Positions 17,977 to 26,786 of a stretch of 64,000 nucleotides of DNA are shown here, piece after piece. The position numbers were made by a program, and so were the translations under genes. The stretch lies in the NCBI RefSeq assembly GCF_000317435.1, contig NC_019751.1:3472001-3536000 (forward strand), written 5' to 3'. The notes under the pieces were generated by a model, which was given only the letters and a program-made list of their open reading frames with translations, searched no databases and was not told the origin of the DNA. Position 1 is the first letter of the stretch. Each line of letters opens with the position of its first letter. The DNA comes from Calothrix sp. PCC 6303. GTDB taxonomy: Bacteria; Cyanobacteriota; Cyanobacteriia; Cyanobacteriales; Nostocaceae.

Positions 17977-18007
17977 GATCCCCGAACTCTCTAAGAAGTC
18001 GGGGATC
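17977..18007 (-). terminator. Hairpin at the 3' end of aroF
   Basis: GATCCCCGAACT...AAGTCGGGGATC forms a long stem 22 bp past the DAHP synthase stop; on the minus strand it is followed by TATTTTA. It could terminate aroF and the convergent HNH transcript. It belongs to the CCCCGACTT palindrome family. Confidence 0.6.
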
Positions 18008-18028
18008 TCAATACACCAAGTAATTTAC

Positions 18029-19084
18029 TTACACAATCGCTGGAACTTGTTCCCAACGCTTCATTGCTTTACCAACAACGCTCAATTCCCGCATCAACAC
18101 ATCAAAAGCATCAGGTGTCAATGATTGGGGACCATCTGAAAGGGCTTTTTTCGGGTTGGGGTGAACTTCAATCATTAATGAATCGGTTCCCGCTGCAATG
18201 GAAGCCATTGCCATGGAAGGTACAAATTCTGACCAACCTGTTCCATGGCTAGGATCGATCATAATTGGTAAGTGGGTGAGTTTCCGCAATACTGGAACCA
18301 CTGATACATCTAAGGTGTTGCGAGTGAATTGACGATCGAAGGTACGAATCCCCCGTTCACACAAAATCACATTGGGATTACCCGCAGCCAAAATGTACTC
18401 AGCAGCCATTAACCAATCTTCAATTGTTGCAGCCATCCCCCGCTTTAACAATACAGGTTTTGGTTGTGCGCCGACTTTTTTGAGTAAGGAGAAGTTCTGC
18501 ATGTTCCTAGCACCCACTTGGATTACGTCAGCAACTTCAACGATTTTATCTAGATCGGCAGCGTCCATTACTTCAGTAATAATACCGAGTCCACTTTCAC
18601 GACTTGCTGTTGCCAACAGTTCCAAAGCACTTTCCCCATGACCTTGGAAAGCATAGGGAGAAGTCCGAGGTTTGTAAGCACCACCCCGGAGAAACTTTGC
18701 TCCAGCAGCCTTAACGCGTTTTGCTGTTTCGACAATCATTTGCTCATTCTCAACTGAGCAAGGTCCAGCTACCACCACTACAGGATGATGCTCACCAATT
18801 GTGACATTTCCATCAGGTGTATGAATTACAACATCTGATGCGTCTCCTTGACGGTACTCACGACTGGCACGCTTGTAGGGTTGTTCGACTCGTAAAACCT
18901 GTTCAATCCAAGGACTAACATCTTGAATTTGTCGGGGATCTAAATCAATCGTTTCTCCAACCAAACCAATTACAACCTTATGTCTACCAACAATTTTTTC
19001 TGGCGAAAGTCCCCAACCTGATAACTCCTGATCGATGCGGTTAATTTCCGCTTCTGGAGTACCGATTTTCATGACCACGATCAT
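18029..19084 (-). CDS. aroF: 3-deoxy-7-phosphoheptulonate (DAHP) synthase
   Basis: 351 aa. An N-terminal regulatory-type extension (MIVVMKIGTPEAEINRIDQEL..., ferredoxin-like, about residues 1-70) precedes the type I-beta DAHP synthase barrel: VAGPCSVENEQM, AAGAKFLRGGAYKPRTSPYAFQG, QVGARNMQNF, LKRGMAATIEDW, and DPSHGTG. It condenses phosphoenolpyruvate with erythrose-4-phosphate, the first step of the shikimate pathway. The presence of the N-terminal domain suggests feedback control by an aromatic amino acid. A long 640-bp untranslated or intergenic region lies upstream. Confidence 0.95.
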   Translation of the reverse strand: MIVVMKIGTPEAEINRIDQELSGWGLSPEKIVGRHKVVIGLVGETIDLDPRQIQDVSPWIEQVLRVEQPYKRASREYRQGDASDVVIHTPDGNVTIGEHHPVVVVAGPCSVENEQMIVETAKRVKAAGAKFLRGGAYKPRTSPYAFQGHGESALELLATASRESGLGIITEVMDAADLDKIVEVADVIQVGARNMQNFSLLKKVGAQPKPVLLKRGMAATIEDWLMAAEYILAAGNPNVILCERGIRTFDRQFTRNTLDVSVVPVLRKLTHLPIMIDPSHGTGWSEFVPSMAMASIAAGTDSLMIEVHPNPKKALSDGPQSLTPDAFDVLMRELSVVGKAMKRWEQVPAIV

Positions 19085-19724
19085 AGGTAAAATTCCTGTT
19101 TGAGTGTTTTTTCTGTTAAAAATTAGGCTAGTTTCACCTGGCTACCGATGAATAGTATGTAGGAACAAATGATTTAATGTAAATAGTCTAAAAGATTAAG
19201 CAGCGAGGCTTTGAGTCTTTGTATAAGCTATTTAAAAAATATTTTCTCGTCATACTGTTCTGGCAATAGTGAAAATAACTTTGTTTAACTTGATTTAATA
19301 TCAGTTTGTGATTCGATACTATTTGGAGGATGTTTCCCCAAAAAAATAAAGTTAGTTTTTGCCATATACACCCTCATTATTAAGAGATTAGACATCTCCA
19401 GTAATTAATTATGCCTTGCCCCAAAGCTACGGTGGGGGGAACTGCTGTACTCCGAAACGGAGAATCAAGCTATGCCCTTAGATAATTGTTAGAAAGGTGT
19501 ATTCTAAATAAAATTACGTTTACAGTAAAAAAATTATCACATTAGATCGAGAGCTTTTCCTAATCTGGATGTAATTCTACATAACTCGATATCAAGACAC
19601 ACAAAAAAGTTAAAGATTATTAAAAATTGGTAATGTTGAAGTTATAAAAATTAAACTTCTTAAACTTCAACATTCTCTGACAAAACGGGGGCAAAAGCTA
19701 AATTAGGGTCTTAAAACAGCGAAT
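19085..19724. other. 640-bp intergenic region between PAM68 and aroF
   Basis: No credible coding sequence. It is AT-rich except for a GC-rich structured patch at 19411-19477. The promoter of aroF should lie here, on the minus strand. Confidence 0.6.
19411..19477. ncRNA. Candidate structured RNA (two adjacent hairpins)
   Basis: Two stable hairpins lie within an otherwise AT-rich spacer: CCCCA/TGGGG (19419-19423 with 19433-19437) and CTCCG-AAA-CGGAG (19450-19462). Neither is followed by a T-run. Strand is undecided: on the minus strand it would be about 330 nt upstream of the aroF start as a 5' leader; on the plus strand it would be a free-standing RNA. I do not recognise a known riboswitch class. 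Confidence 0.4.
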
Positions 19725-20207
19725 TTATGCTTTCTTCTGCTTGTTTTGTTTTGTTGTTCGCCATTCACTTACCATTCTGCCCCAATTGGTAGTAAATTCA
19801 TTCCAACCCAACCAAGTTCCAGTTCTATCTTCATCCCAAGAAGCTGATAGAGTTCCGTAAGTAATTCCTAGCACTCCCAAACCAAAAAAGCCCATATTTA
19901 CCAGTAAAACAGCAATGGGAGGTAGCTTGATATGTGCAAAGGAGACAAGCAGATAGCTGACAACTAGAGTAGTAATGCCGAGAAATGTTGGAATACCGCA
20001 AAAAGCAGCGACACGTCGAATCATTCGCTGGCTGACTACTTTGGGTATTGCCATTTCTTCTTTGCTGAAAGGAAGCTGCTGATTTTGCTCCTTCTTTGCC
20101 AAACCCTGTTTAACTACAGGTGGTTGGTTGTTTGCCTTTGCTGGCTTTTGGCGTTTGGTTTTGGGTTCAAACGGGAGATTATTTTTCGGATTTGATTCGG
20201 CAGACAT
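19725..20207 (-). CDS. PAM68-family photosystem assembly protein
   Basis: 160 aa. A hydrophilic basic N-terminus (about 1-65, rich in Lys, Pro, Gln) is followed by IPKVVSQRMIRRVAAFCGIPTFLGI and two membrane helices (about 72-95 and 102-125), then the conserved SASWDEDRTGTWLGWNEF. This is the PAM68 (DUF3464) signature. In plants and cyanobacteria it aids photosystem II assembly (CP47) in the thylakoid. It begins 11 bp after the rpsO stop and is presumably co-transcribed with it. Confidence 0.92.
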   Translation of the reverse strand: MSAESNPKNNLPFEPKTKRQKPAKANNQPPVVKQGLAKKEQNQQLPFSKEEMAIPKVVSQRMIRRVAAFCGIPTFLGITTLVVSYLLVSFAHIKLPPIAVLLVNMGFFGLGVLGITYGTLSASWDEDRTGTWLGWNEFTTNWGRMVSEWRTTKQNKQKKA

Positions 20208-20218
20208 AAGCGGTTCTG

Positions 20219-20488
20219 TTATCCACGAATTCCAAGGCGGCTAATTAAACCTTGGTAATGTTCTCGGCTACCTTTTTGAATATAAGCTAAAAGGCTTTTA
20301 CGTTGACCGATGAGTTTAAGTAAACCACGGCGAGAGGAGTGGTCTTTTTTGTTTGCTTGTAGGTGTTTGCTTAGAAGTGAAATCCGTTCTGTCAGCATTG
20401 CTACTTGAACGTCTGCCGATCCAGTATCAGTTTCGTGAATTTGGTACTTGGCGAAAATTTCTTGTTTTTGTTGTTGATTCAGAGCCAT
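20219..20488 (-). CDS. rpsO: 30S ribosomal protein S15
   Basis: 89 aa, the usual length. The sequence shows the S15 signature: HETDTGSADVQVAMLTERI, LLSKHLQANKKDHSSRRGLL and LIGQRKSLLAYIQ. It binds 16S rRNA in the small-subunit platform. First gene of an rpsO-PAM68 pair on the minus strand. Confidence 0.98.
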   Translation of the reverse strand: MALNQQQKQEIFAKYQIHETDTGSADVQVAMLTERISLLSKHLQANKKDHSSRRGLLKLIGQRKSLLAYIQKGSREHYQGLISRLGIRG

Positions 20489-20653
20489 GATTGAGTTAAC
20501 TATTAATATATGCAGCTTACCATGTTACCACAGCTCTCAGGTTGTATGGGGGGTATGGGGATATGAGTTTTTTTGGAGCTTGATTATTTGTGTGTAGCGA
20601 TCGCATAACTTAAAATCCCTATATTCTGTCGAGAAAAAACACTAAACCCAACA

Positions 20654-20812
20654 ATGAGTTTGGAATCATTGGATAATTCTCGCTTTGGCGAGGGCATTTC
20701 TAATGAAAATATTAAGAGATTAATTTGTTTAGATCTAATTCAAAACCTTGAAACTACTTTCAGATATGGATTTTTACCCAATTTTAGGGTGTTTGAGCTA
20801 TTGCCAAAATAG
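20654..20812 (+). CDS. Possible small protein, 52 aa
   Basis: ATG-started frame MSLESLDNSRFGEGISN... ending LLPK-stop. There is no clear ribosome site just upstream and I recognise no family. It is listed only because it is the one plausible frame in a 694-bp gap; it may be chance. Confidence 0.2.
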   Translation: MSLESLDNSRFGEGISNENIKRLICLDLIQNLETTFRYGFLPNFRVFELLPK

Positions 20813-21009
20813 CAAGGTGATTTAACAAAACTGCATACAAACACACAGTCATTTTGCTAGTGGCGTGCCTAGAATAGGGCTGTAGGGGATAAAACAGGAC
20901 TTATCAAGCCAAGTACCAGTATTGATGTGTTGTTGTTAATTAGCGATCGCTCTTTTACAATTGCCCATGACTGTGAGAACCAACGAATGCTGCATTAAAT
21001 CCAAACTAT

Positions 21010-21151
21010 AGAAGCGCAAACAGGATGTGTAGCTGTGCTTCCGTCCTGGTTTGTAAGAAGCGCAAACATTTGGGAGGAAAAGCCCCTCAAATAGTTTGTA
21101 AGAAGCGCAAACAGGACGTGTAGCTGTGCTTCCGTCCTAGTTTGTAAGAAG
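21010..21151. repeat. Triple palindromic repeat AGAAGCGCAAAC...GTTTGTA
   Basis: Three consecutive ~45-bp units, each opening AGAAGCGCAAAC and closing GTTTGTA, with self-complementary arms: units 1 and 3 have CAGGA(T/C)G...CGTCCT(G/A), unit 2 has ATTTGGGAGG...CCCCTCAAAT. The ends are conserved while the arms change in a pairing-preserving way. A fourth member is at 28890-28936. Confidence 0.85.
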
Positions 21152-21182
21152 TCCTGAACAAACAAAATCTCAGAGGTAGTTC

Positions 21183-22187
21183 ATGTCTAGTAATTTACTC
21201 GAACAGTTGCGGAAAATGACCGTTGTAGTTGCAGATACAGGGGACATTCAAGCGATAGCGCAATTCAAACCCCAGGATGCTACAACCAATCCTTCCCTGA
21301 TTACTGCTGCCGCGCAAATGCCAGAGTATCAGGAGATTGTAGATCAAACCCTGCTGAAGGCAAAGAGCGATTTGGGAGCAGGTGCTAGTCAAGAAGATAT
21401 ACTGACTAGAGCTTTTGATCGTTTGGCGGTTGCTTTCGGTTTAAAGATTTTGGAAATTATTCCTGGACGGGTTTCCACTGAAGTTGATGCGCGGTTATCC
21501 TACGATACTGAAGGAACTATCAAGAAGGCTCATGAATTAATTGCTCAGTATGAAGCTGCTGGCATTGCCAAAGAACGAATTTTAATTAAAATTGCTTCCA
21601 CTTGGGAAGGTATTCGTGCTGCTGAGGTTTTGGAGAAAGAAGGAATTCACTGTAACCTAACTTTACTCTTCGGAATCCATCAAGCGATCGCATGTGCGGA
21701 AGCAGGGATTACTTTGATTTCTCCTTTTGTCGGACGCATCCTCGACTGGTACAAGAAAGATACTGGACGCGATAGCTATCCTGCTGCTGAAGATCCTGGT
21801 GTTCTTTCTGTAACTAAGATTTACAACTACTATAAGAAGTTCGGCTACAAGACTGAAGTTATGGGAGCAAGTTTCCGTAACATCGGCGAAATTACTGAAT
21901 TAGCAGGTTGTGATTTGTTAACTATTTCTCCTCAGCTACTAACTGAGTTGCAAGGAAGCACAACTGAACTTCCCCGTAAACTCGATCCCGCGAAAGCAAC
22001 AGCGATGACAATTGAGAAAATCGCAGTTGACAAGGCTAGCTATGATAAGATGCACGCAAGCGATCGCATGGCATCAGAAAAGCTTGATGAAGGGATCAAA
22101 GGCTTTACTAAAGCCTTGGAAACTTTGGAACAATTGCTAGCGGAAAGATTGAAGAAGTTGGAAGAGAAAGCTGCTGTTGGTGTGTAA
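21183..22187 (+). CDS. tal: Transaldolase
   Basis: 334 aa, the TalB-type length. Motifs: [13 protein letters not shown] near the N-terminus, [34 protein letters not shown] (Schiff-base Lys in IKIAST), [10 protein letters not shown] and [11 protein letters not shown]. It moves a dihydroxyacetone unit between sedoheptulose-7-P and glyceraldehyde-3-P in the oxidative pentose phosphate pathway, used for dark and heterocyst metabolism. In many cyanobacteria tal sits beside zwf/opcA; here it does not. A strong terminator follows at 22236. Confidence 0.96.
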   Translation: MSSNLLEQLRKMTVVVADTGDIQAIAQFKPQDATTNPSLITAAAQMPEYQEIVDQTLLKAKSDLGAGASQEDILTRAFDRLAVAFGLKILEIIPGRVSTEVDARLSYDTEGTIKKAHELIAQYEAAGIAKERILIKIASTWEGIRAAEVLEKEGIHCNLTLLFGIHQAIACAEAGITLISPFVGRILDWYKKDTGRDSYPAAEDPGVLSVTKIYNYYKKFGYKTEVMGASFRNIGEITELAGCDLLTISPQLLTELQGSTTELPRKLDPAKATAMTIEKIAVDKASYDKMHASDRMASEKLDEGIKGFTKALETLEQLLAERLKKLEEKAAVGV

Positions 22188-22235
22188 GATCTAATTACAG
22201 TATTATCCCAGCTTCTAGAAATAGAATGATGGAGC

Positions 22236-22279
22236 GTTAGAACCCTGACTTTTTGTAAAAGTTGGGGTTCTAACTTTTT
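22236..22279 (+). terminator. Intrinsic terminator of tal
   Basis: A long, nearly perfect stem (GTTAGAACCCTGACTTTT against AAAAGTTGGGGTTCTAAC) followed by TTTTT, 48 bp past the tal stop. Its core belongs to the CCCCGACTT-type palindrome family, so a dispersed repeat appears to serve as the terminator. Confidence 0.85.
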
Positions 22280-22598
22280 AGGTAAATTCTTACGTTCTGT
22301 AAAGCATTTACTCGATTCATGGAAGATTGCGAAGCTGCACGGAAGCTGTTTATACTGATGAAAACACTAATATTTTTTTACCTTTTAAGCATGAAGATTA
22401 TCTTTTATAAGAGAATTAAATTTACATGCTATACGCTTTCACACTTTCATCAATAGTGTTATAAAAAATGACACATAAGTTTTTATGACTAAAATTTACG
22501 GCTTAATCTGTGGTGTGTTTGCTTAATGGCATGGTAGCTTGCATTTTGCCCACACTAAAAAATAAATCTACTAAATTACTAAATAAAATCAATCAAAA
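22280..22598. other. Intergenic region upstream of the CHAT gene
   Basis: About 320 bp of AT-rich sequence with no frame worth calling and no strong repeat. It should carry the CHAT gene promoter. Confidence 0.5.
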
Positions 22599-23363
22599 AT
22601 GAAGAAAAATATTTTGCTGCTAGCTGCTAACCCCAAAAATACTGCTAATTTGCGCTTACAGGAAGAAGAACGGGAGATCAAAGAAAGACTTCGTTTAAAT
22701 GGCTATGGAAAAACTCCTATTTTTTCTACAGGAGCAACCCGTATTCGAGATATTCAACTGGCTATGCTCGACTTTAATCCTCATATAGTTCATTTTTGTG
22801 GTCATGGAACAGGTGAAAGAGGTTTAGTCTTTGAAGATAATAACAGTCGAGAACAGATTGTAACCTCGGAAGCAATTGCGACGATATTCAAATTATTTGC
22901 ACAACAAGAACAACTTGAATGTGTAGTTCTTAATGCTTGTTATTCAGAGGAACAAGCAAAAGAAATCTGTAAATATGTTCCTTACGTTGTAGGTATGAGC
23001 GAATCTATTGGAGATGATGCCGCAATAGAATTTGCCATTGGCTTTTATACTACTGTAGGTGCAGGAAAATCTTATCAGTTTGCACACGAAATGGGTTGTA
23101 ATGCAATCGAGTTAGCAGATTTAACAGAAAATAATATCCCAATTTTGTTGACAAATCCAGATTTGATTATCAAGTCTCAAATACCAATTGCAACAGAAGA
23201 AGATTTGAAATACGAAGCAGAACTAAAAGCTATAGAATTACAAATGCTTAAAAATACGCAAAGTTATGAAAGAGAAATAAGATTATTGGAATATGAGCAG
23301 AAAAAGTCAAAAGCTTATCACCGGGGTTTTATGAGTGCATTTGAATCAAAACACGATGAATAA
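22599..23363 (+). CDS. CHAT-domain protease-like protein, short form
   Basis: 254 aa. The caspase-like dyad of the CHAT family is visible: His69 in VHFCGHGTGERG and Cys114 in VVLNACYSEEQA. The N-terminus (KKNILLLAANPKNTANLRLQEEEREI) is typical of short cyanobacterial CHAT proteins. Residues about 200-245 form a coiled coil (KYEAELKAIELQMLKNTQS...). CHAT peptidases act in programmed cell-response and gRAMP-type defence systems. There are no fused TPR or STAND parts and no obvious partner next to it. Confidence 0.88.
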   Translation: MKKNILLLAANPKNTANLRLQEEEREIKERLRLNGYGKTPIFSTGATRIRDIQLAMLDFNPHIVHFCGHGTGERGLVFEDNNSREQIVTSEAIATIFKLFAQQEQLECVVLNACYSEEQAKEICKYVPYVVGMSESIGDDAAIEFAIGFYTTVGAGKSYQFAHEMGCNAIELADLTENNIPILLTNPDLIIKSQIPIATEEDLKYEAELKAIELQMLKNTQSYEREIRLLEYEQKKSKAYHRGFMSAFESKHDE

Positions 23364-23388
23364 GTAGAATAAATATCATCAATTGTTA

Positions 23389-23417
23389 GGTTGGGTGGAG
23401 GCTTTACGTAACCCAAC
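23389..23417. repeat. GTTGGGT...ACCCAAC hairpin repeat, second copy
   Basis: Inverted repeat with the same TTGGGT/ACCCAA ends as 17098-17124, in the convergent spacer between the CHAT and arsS genes. It may also stop transcription. Confidence 0.55.
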
Positions 23418-23458
23418 ATAACTGCCTTAATGAATTAGTTAACAGAAACAGCAAAATC

Positions 23459-24457
23459 CTAAACCAAAGCACCACCACAACTAGAACCGCTACCCGCTGT
23501 ACAACCGTAACAGTAATTGGCTGTTTGTACTTCGGAAACTAAATCTAAATTCCCAATTTCTAACAATTTGGCTACCGTTAAGGTTTTACCATCGGAGGTT
23601 CTTGCAGGTAAATCCATCATTTGGTTAAAGTCACAATCGTAGATGTTGCCGAGATAATCAATAGAAAGTTCGTTGCGGCACATCAAATGTTCAGTTGTTT
23701 GGGGGTTGAAGTTTTTTTCCAAAAATTTTAAATAGGGTGTATGTAATTTTTGCCGTTCTAAATACAATTTGGTTCTACCTATAGGTATATTGGTAATTGT
23801 AAATAGGTGATTAAAATTAATCCCAAAGTTAGTATTTAAAAAATGTTTATAGTCAGCTTCTAATTTATTTTGCTCAGGTGTGAGTGCAAAATTCTCAGAT
23901 TTTGGTAGTTGGGGATTATAAACCAAATCTAAAATTAAATTTTCATCGGAAGCATAGCCAAGCTGATTCAGTAATTGTAATGCCCGAATAGAATTATTAA
24001 ATACTCCAATACCTCGCATTTTATCCACATTATCTGCTAAATAACAGGGTAGGGAAGCAACTACTCTAATTTTATTTTTAGCAAAATATTCAGGTAAATA
24101 TTCAAATCCTGGTTCAAAAAATATTGTCAAATTAGAACGAACAATCACCTGTTTCTGATATTTATTAGCAGCTTCCACTAATAAGTTAAATCCATAATTC
24201 ATCTCTGGCGCACCACCAGTTAAATCTATAATTTGAATTTGGGGAAATCTCGCAATTAATTCAATAATTTGCTGGCATATTTGTGGTGATAACTCTTCAG
24301 TACGTTTGGGACTAGCTTCCACATGACAATGGTTGCAAGCTAAATTACAGCGCTTACCAAGATTTACTTGCAAAACACTAATAGTCTGCTTTAATAAAGG
24401 TGATTTTAGCTTTTCTGAGAAACTAGTAATCTGTGAATTATTTATTTGAATTTGCAT
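23459..24457 (-). CDS. arsS: Arsenosugar biosynthesis radical SAM protein ArsS
   Basis: 332 aa from the ATG at 24457 (a start 30 bp upstream is possible). The radical SAM cluster is Cys37, Cys41 and Cys44 (GKRCNLACNHCH), followed by IDLTGGAPEMN. The C-terminus shows CRNELSIDYLGNIYDCDFNQM and YCYGCTAGSGSSCGGALV, the extra Cys-rich region of this family. ArsS transfers a 5'-deoxyadenosyl group to dimethylarsenite to make arsenosugars; the partner arsM methyltransferase is not in this window. A small membrane protein gene sits 30 bp upstream and is likely co-transcribed. Confidence 0.9.
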   Translation of the reverse strand: MQIQINNSQITSFSEKLKSPLLKQTISVLQVNLGKRCNLACNHCHVEASPKRTEELSPQICQQIIELIARFPQIQIIDLTGGAPEMNYGFNLLVEAANKYQKQVIVRSNLTIFFEPGFEYLPEYFAKNKIRVVASLPCYLADNVDKMRGIGVFNNSIRALQLLNQLGYASDENLILDLVYNPQLPKSENFALTPEQNKLEADYKHFLNTNFGINFNHLFTITNIPIGRTKLYLERQKLHTPYLKFLEKNFNPQTTEHLMCRNELSIDYLGNIYDCDFNQMMDLPARTSDGKTLTVAKLLEIGNLDLVSEVQTANYCYGCTAGSGSSCGGALV

Positions 24458-24493
24458 TAGTTTGACTTGATTAAAACAGAGTATCAACTATTT

Positions 24494-24817
24494 TTAATTA
24501 GGTTTTTCTTCAACTTTATCAATTTGCAATAGTTCTAATAAACCAATGGTTCCCGTAAAGAAAGTATATACGGCATATTGAATTGGTTGTTTATTTTTCG
24601 CAGGTGCAAAAAATCCAGCAATTATAGCTTCAATGAAATGACTGGTAACTGCAATGCGTTCCACTACAAATACTATATCTAAGTTGCTGGGAACTCTGAT
24701 GCTATTTGTCAGTGCGTAAATGTTTCCTAATTCTAATCCCACTGCACTAAACATCACGGTTGTGGAAACCACTTTAACCAGATTTATCAAGTTGGGATTG
24801 ATTTGATTTAAATTCAT
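24494..24817 (-). CDS. Small membrane protein upstream of arsS
   Basis: About 107 aa from the ATG at 24817. Three hydrophobic segments are seen: VKVVSTTVMFSAVGLELGNIYAL, IAVTSHFIEAIIAGFFA and YAVYTFFTGTIGLLELLQI. It is in the same direction as arsS with a short gap, so a linked role in arsenic handling or membrane transport is possible. I do not recognise the family with certainty. Confidence 0.65.
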   Translation of the reverse strand: MNLNQINPNLINLVKVVSTTVMFSAVGLELGNIYALTNSIRVPSNLDIVFVVERIAVTSHFIEAIIAGFFAPAKNKQPIQYAVYTFFTGTIGLLELLQIDKVEEKPN

Positions 24818-24940
24818 TACCAAAATTAATATAAGTATGTGTTAATAATCGTCACTGAACCTCTACACTTAATTGTAGAGAAAACTCGGCATAGAATCAA
24901 TTTTATTCTTCTGGAATTTATCCATACTGGGAGTAGGAAT

Positions 24941-25135
24941 ATGATTGCTCAAGATTTAGATTCCAAAGCTGTTGCTGAAGATATCAGCATGAAGCAAATA
25001 AAAATCAAACAAACTCAATTAAAAATTGCACGGGAAAGTAATATGACTTTCGTTGCTGAAGTTTTGCAACATCAACTGGAAGAATTACAAGATGAGTCGA
25101 ATTTTCAGGCGATGATGAGTTTGCTAGATGATTAA
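24941..25135 (+). CDS. Small hypothetical protein, 64 aa
   Basis: The ATG at 24941 follows a good ribosome site (GGGAGTAGGAAT). The protein (MIAQDLDSKAVAEDISMKQIK...) is charged and almost entirely helical, without cysteines. Upstream starts at 24839 would include non-protein-like sequence. Divergent from the arsS pair. Function unknown. Confidence 0.55.
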   Translation: MIAQDLDSKAVAEDISMKQIKIKQTQLKIARESNMTFVAEVLQHQLEELQDESNFQAMMSLLDD

Positions 25136-25243
25136 GAGTCGGAAGATTTCGTGGGTTTAGTAGCGGTTACGGTGGATTTTTGATTAACTTGAAATCTCTA
25201 GAGATGAGATAAGTAGAACAGTCACATACTTATTTTGACGGTA

Positions 25244-26674
25244 TCATTTCCTATGTTGTTTTGCGATCGCTAACTGGACTGTAAAGGTTGTTCCTTCGTT
25301 CTGTTTACTCTTAACACTGATGGAACCTCCACACCGCTGTAGCATTTGTTGCACTATTGTCAACCCTAAGCCAACCCCTGCTAATTCGTCGCTGTTTGCG
25401 GGACGCAGATGGTAAAATGAGTTGAAGATTTTGGGAATTTCGCTTTCGGCAATGCCAATACCTGTATCACGGATTTCCATTTGAATATAATCACCTTGGT
25501 GTTTGGCTTTGACCCAAACTTCCCCTCCATTGGGTGTAAATTTAATACTATTGGATAGGAGATTAATGACTATTTGCTTAACTCCACCACTTATAAACCA
25601 GGCATTGGGAAGGCTTTGAGGTACAGTGTATGCCAGCATGATATCTCTTTCTTGGGCGAGGGGTTGGTAGGTACTAACGACCCCTGGTACAATATCTGCT
25701 AGTTGCACTGCTTCAAAGGTGGGAGATTTTAAACTGCGCTCTAGTTCAACTAGTTCTGTAATTCCCATGATTAGAGAATTTTGGCGATCGCATTCTGTAC
25801 TCAGCATCTGTAAATACCGTTGTCGCTGCGGCATCTTCAGTACTGGTGAATTGAGTAATGATAGGGCTGTTTTCATATGAGTTAAAGGTGTTCGTAACTC
25901 TTGACATACAGTACTTAAGTAATCATCCTTAAGCTGCAAAGATTGGTACATCTTTTGATTTTGCCTTCGCAGCTTATTTAGGCGAATATTTGTGATTTGG
26001 CGATTGATTTTTTCTTGGTTATAAAATTGTCTCAGTAGTAACTGGCTAATAATTGATGGTTCTGGGGTTTCCGGTAGAACCAACTTGAATATTTCAAGTT
26101 GGGTAAAAGCAGCTTGGATATTATCTACCACTGGTTTAATAATTTTCCCTTCAAAGGTGTTGATGGCAACTAAGACAGGAATTTTACCGCTATTGGGTTT
26201 TTTGGGATTAGTTTTTTTCAGACTACGTAAAGGTCTATATGCCACAATCAAACTAGAAAATTGTGGTGACAAAATCAGCAAAAAATATTCTCGTCGAAGA
26301 CGACTTTTAGGGGGGAAGTAGATGGGAAAGTGGCAGGGGTGAGACAAATTGATTTCGTCTTCAGTCTGAATTTTTATTCCTTCACCAATCTGAAAGCTAT
26401 AGATTTTACCACAATCGTACACCTGTTGTTGATAGCGCTGAAGTTCTGATTGCCAAACATCTCCTGGTGGTAGCTTCACCCATAATGTTGCGGAAATTTT
26501 GCGCTCAATAAGTATATCAATATGCGATCGCATCATCGATAAAAGTGTTGCTGGGCTAAAAGCTTGTGCTTGAGAAGTAGTTCCCGCACTAACAATCTGC
26601 TGGTATATCGATAAATCACGCGCTAAAGATCCATTCATGAGCAAAAGGGGAATTTTAAAATAAGTATAGAGCAA
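25244..26674 (-). CDS. DICT-domain histidine-kinase-like sensor lacking the H-box His
   Basis: 476 aa. The N-terminus (about 1-190) is a DICT sensory domain (SPATLLSMMRSHIDILIERK, LWVKLPPGDVWQSELQRY). A coiled linker leads to a HisKA-like segment at about 250-310 and an intact HATPase domain (VINLLSNSIKFTPNGG, RDTGIGIAESEIPKIFNSF, VGLGLTIVQQML). In the HisKA box the expected SHELRTPLT reads CQELRTPLT: the phospho-acceptor His is Gln258 (codon CAA, complement of 25901-25903). It may be a regulatory pseudokinase or use another acceptor. It stands alone, with no response regulator next to it. Confidence 0.88.
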   Translation of the reverse strand: MLYTYFKIPLLLMNGSLARDLSIYQQIVSAGTTSQAQAFSPATLLSMMRSHIDILIERKISATLWVKLPPGDVWQSELQRYQQQVYDCGKIYSFQIGEGIKIQTEDEINLSHPCHFPIYFPPKSRLRREYFLLILSPQFSSLIVAYRPLRSLKKTNPKKPNSGKIPVLVAINTFEGKIIKPVVDNIQAAFTQLEIFKLVLPETPEPSIISQLLLRQFYNQEKINRQITNIRLNKLRRQNQKMYQSLQLKDDYLSTVCQELRTPLTHMKTALSLLNSPVLKMPQRQRYLQMLSTECDRQNSLIMGITELVELERSLKSPTFEAVQLADIVPGVVSTYQPLAQERDIMLAYTVPQSLPNAWFISGGVKQIVINLLSNSIKFTPNGGEVWVKAKHQGDYIQMEIRDTGIGIAESEIPKIFNSFYHLRPANSDELAGVGLGLTIVQQMLQRCGGSISVKSKQNEGTTFTVQLAIAKQHRK

Positions 26675-26786
26675 TAAATAATACTGGCTGCATTTCGGGA
26701 ATTGGAAACTGGGTAAATAGTATAGCCGAGTCGGGAATCAAATCAAAAATTTAGCAATATTACCAATTACCAATTACCGAGCACCA

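Larger units (their letters stand above)
20489..21182. other. 694-bp intergenic region between rpsO and tal
   Basis: Divergent promoter region for rpsO (minus) and transaldolase (plus). The right third holds a triple palindromic repeat (21010-21151). A 52-codon open frame at 20654-20812 is the only candidate coding sequence. Confidence 0.6.

Noticed and set aside
19411-19477. Glutamine, guanidine or other known riboswitch
   Set aside because: The consensus cores I know do not match. Kept only as an unassigned structured element.
21010-21151. CRISPR-like array of three ~45-bp units
   Set aside because: Units are directly adjacent palindromes without spacers, and a fourth copy is single. No cas genes are near.
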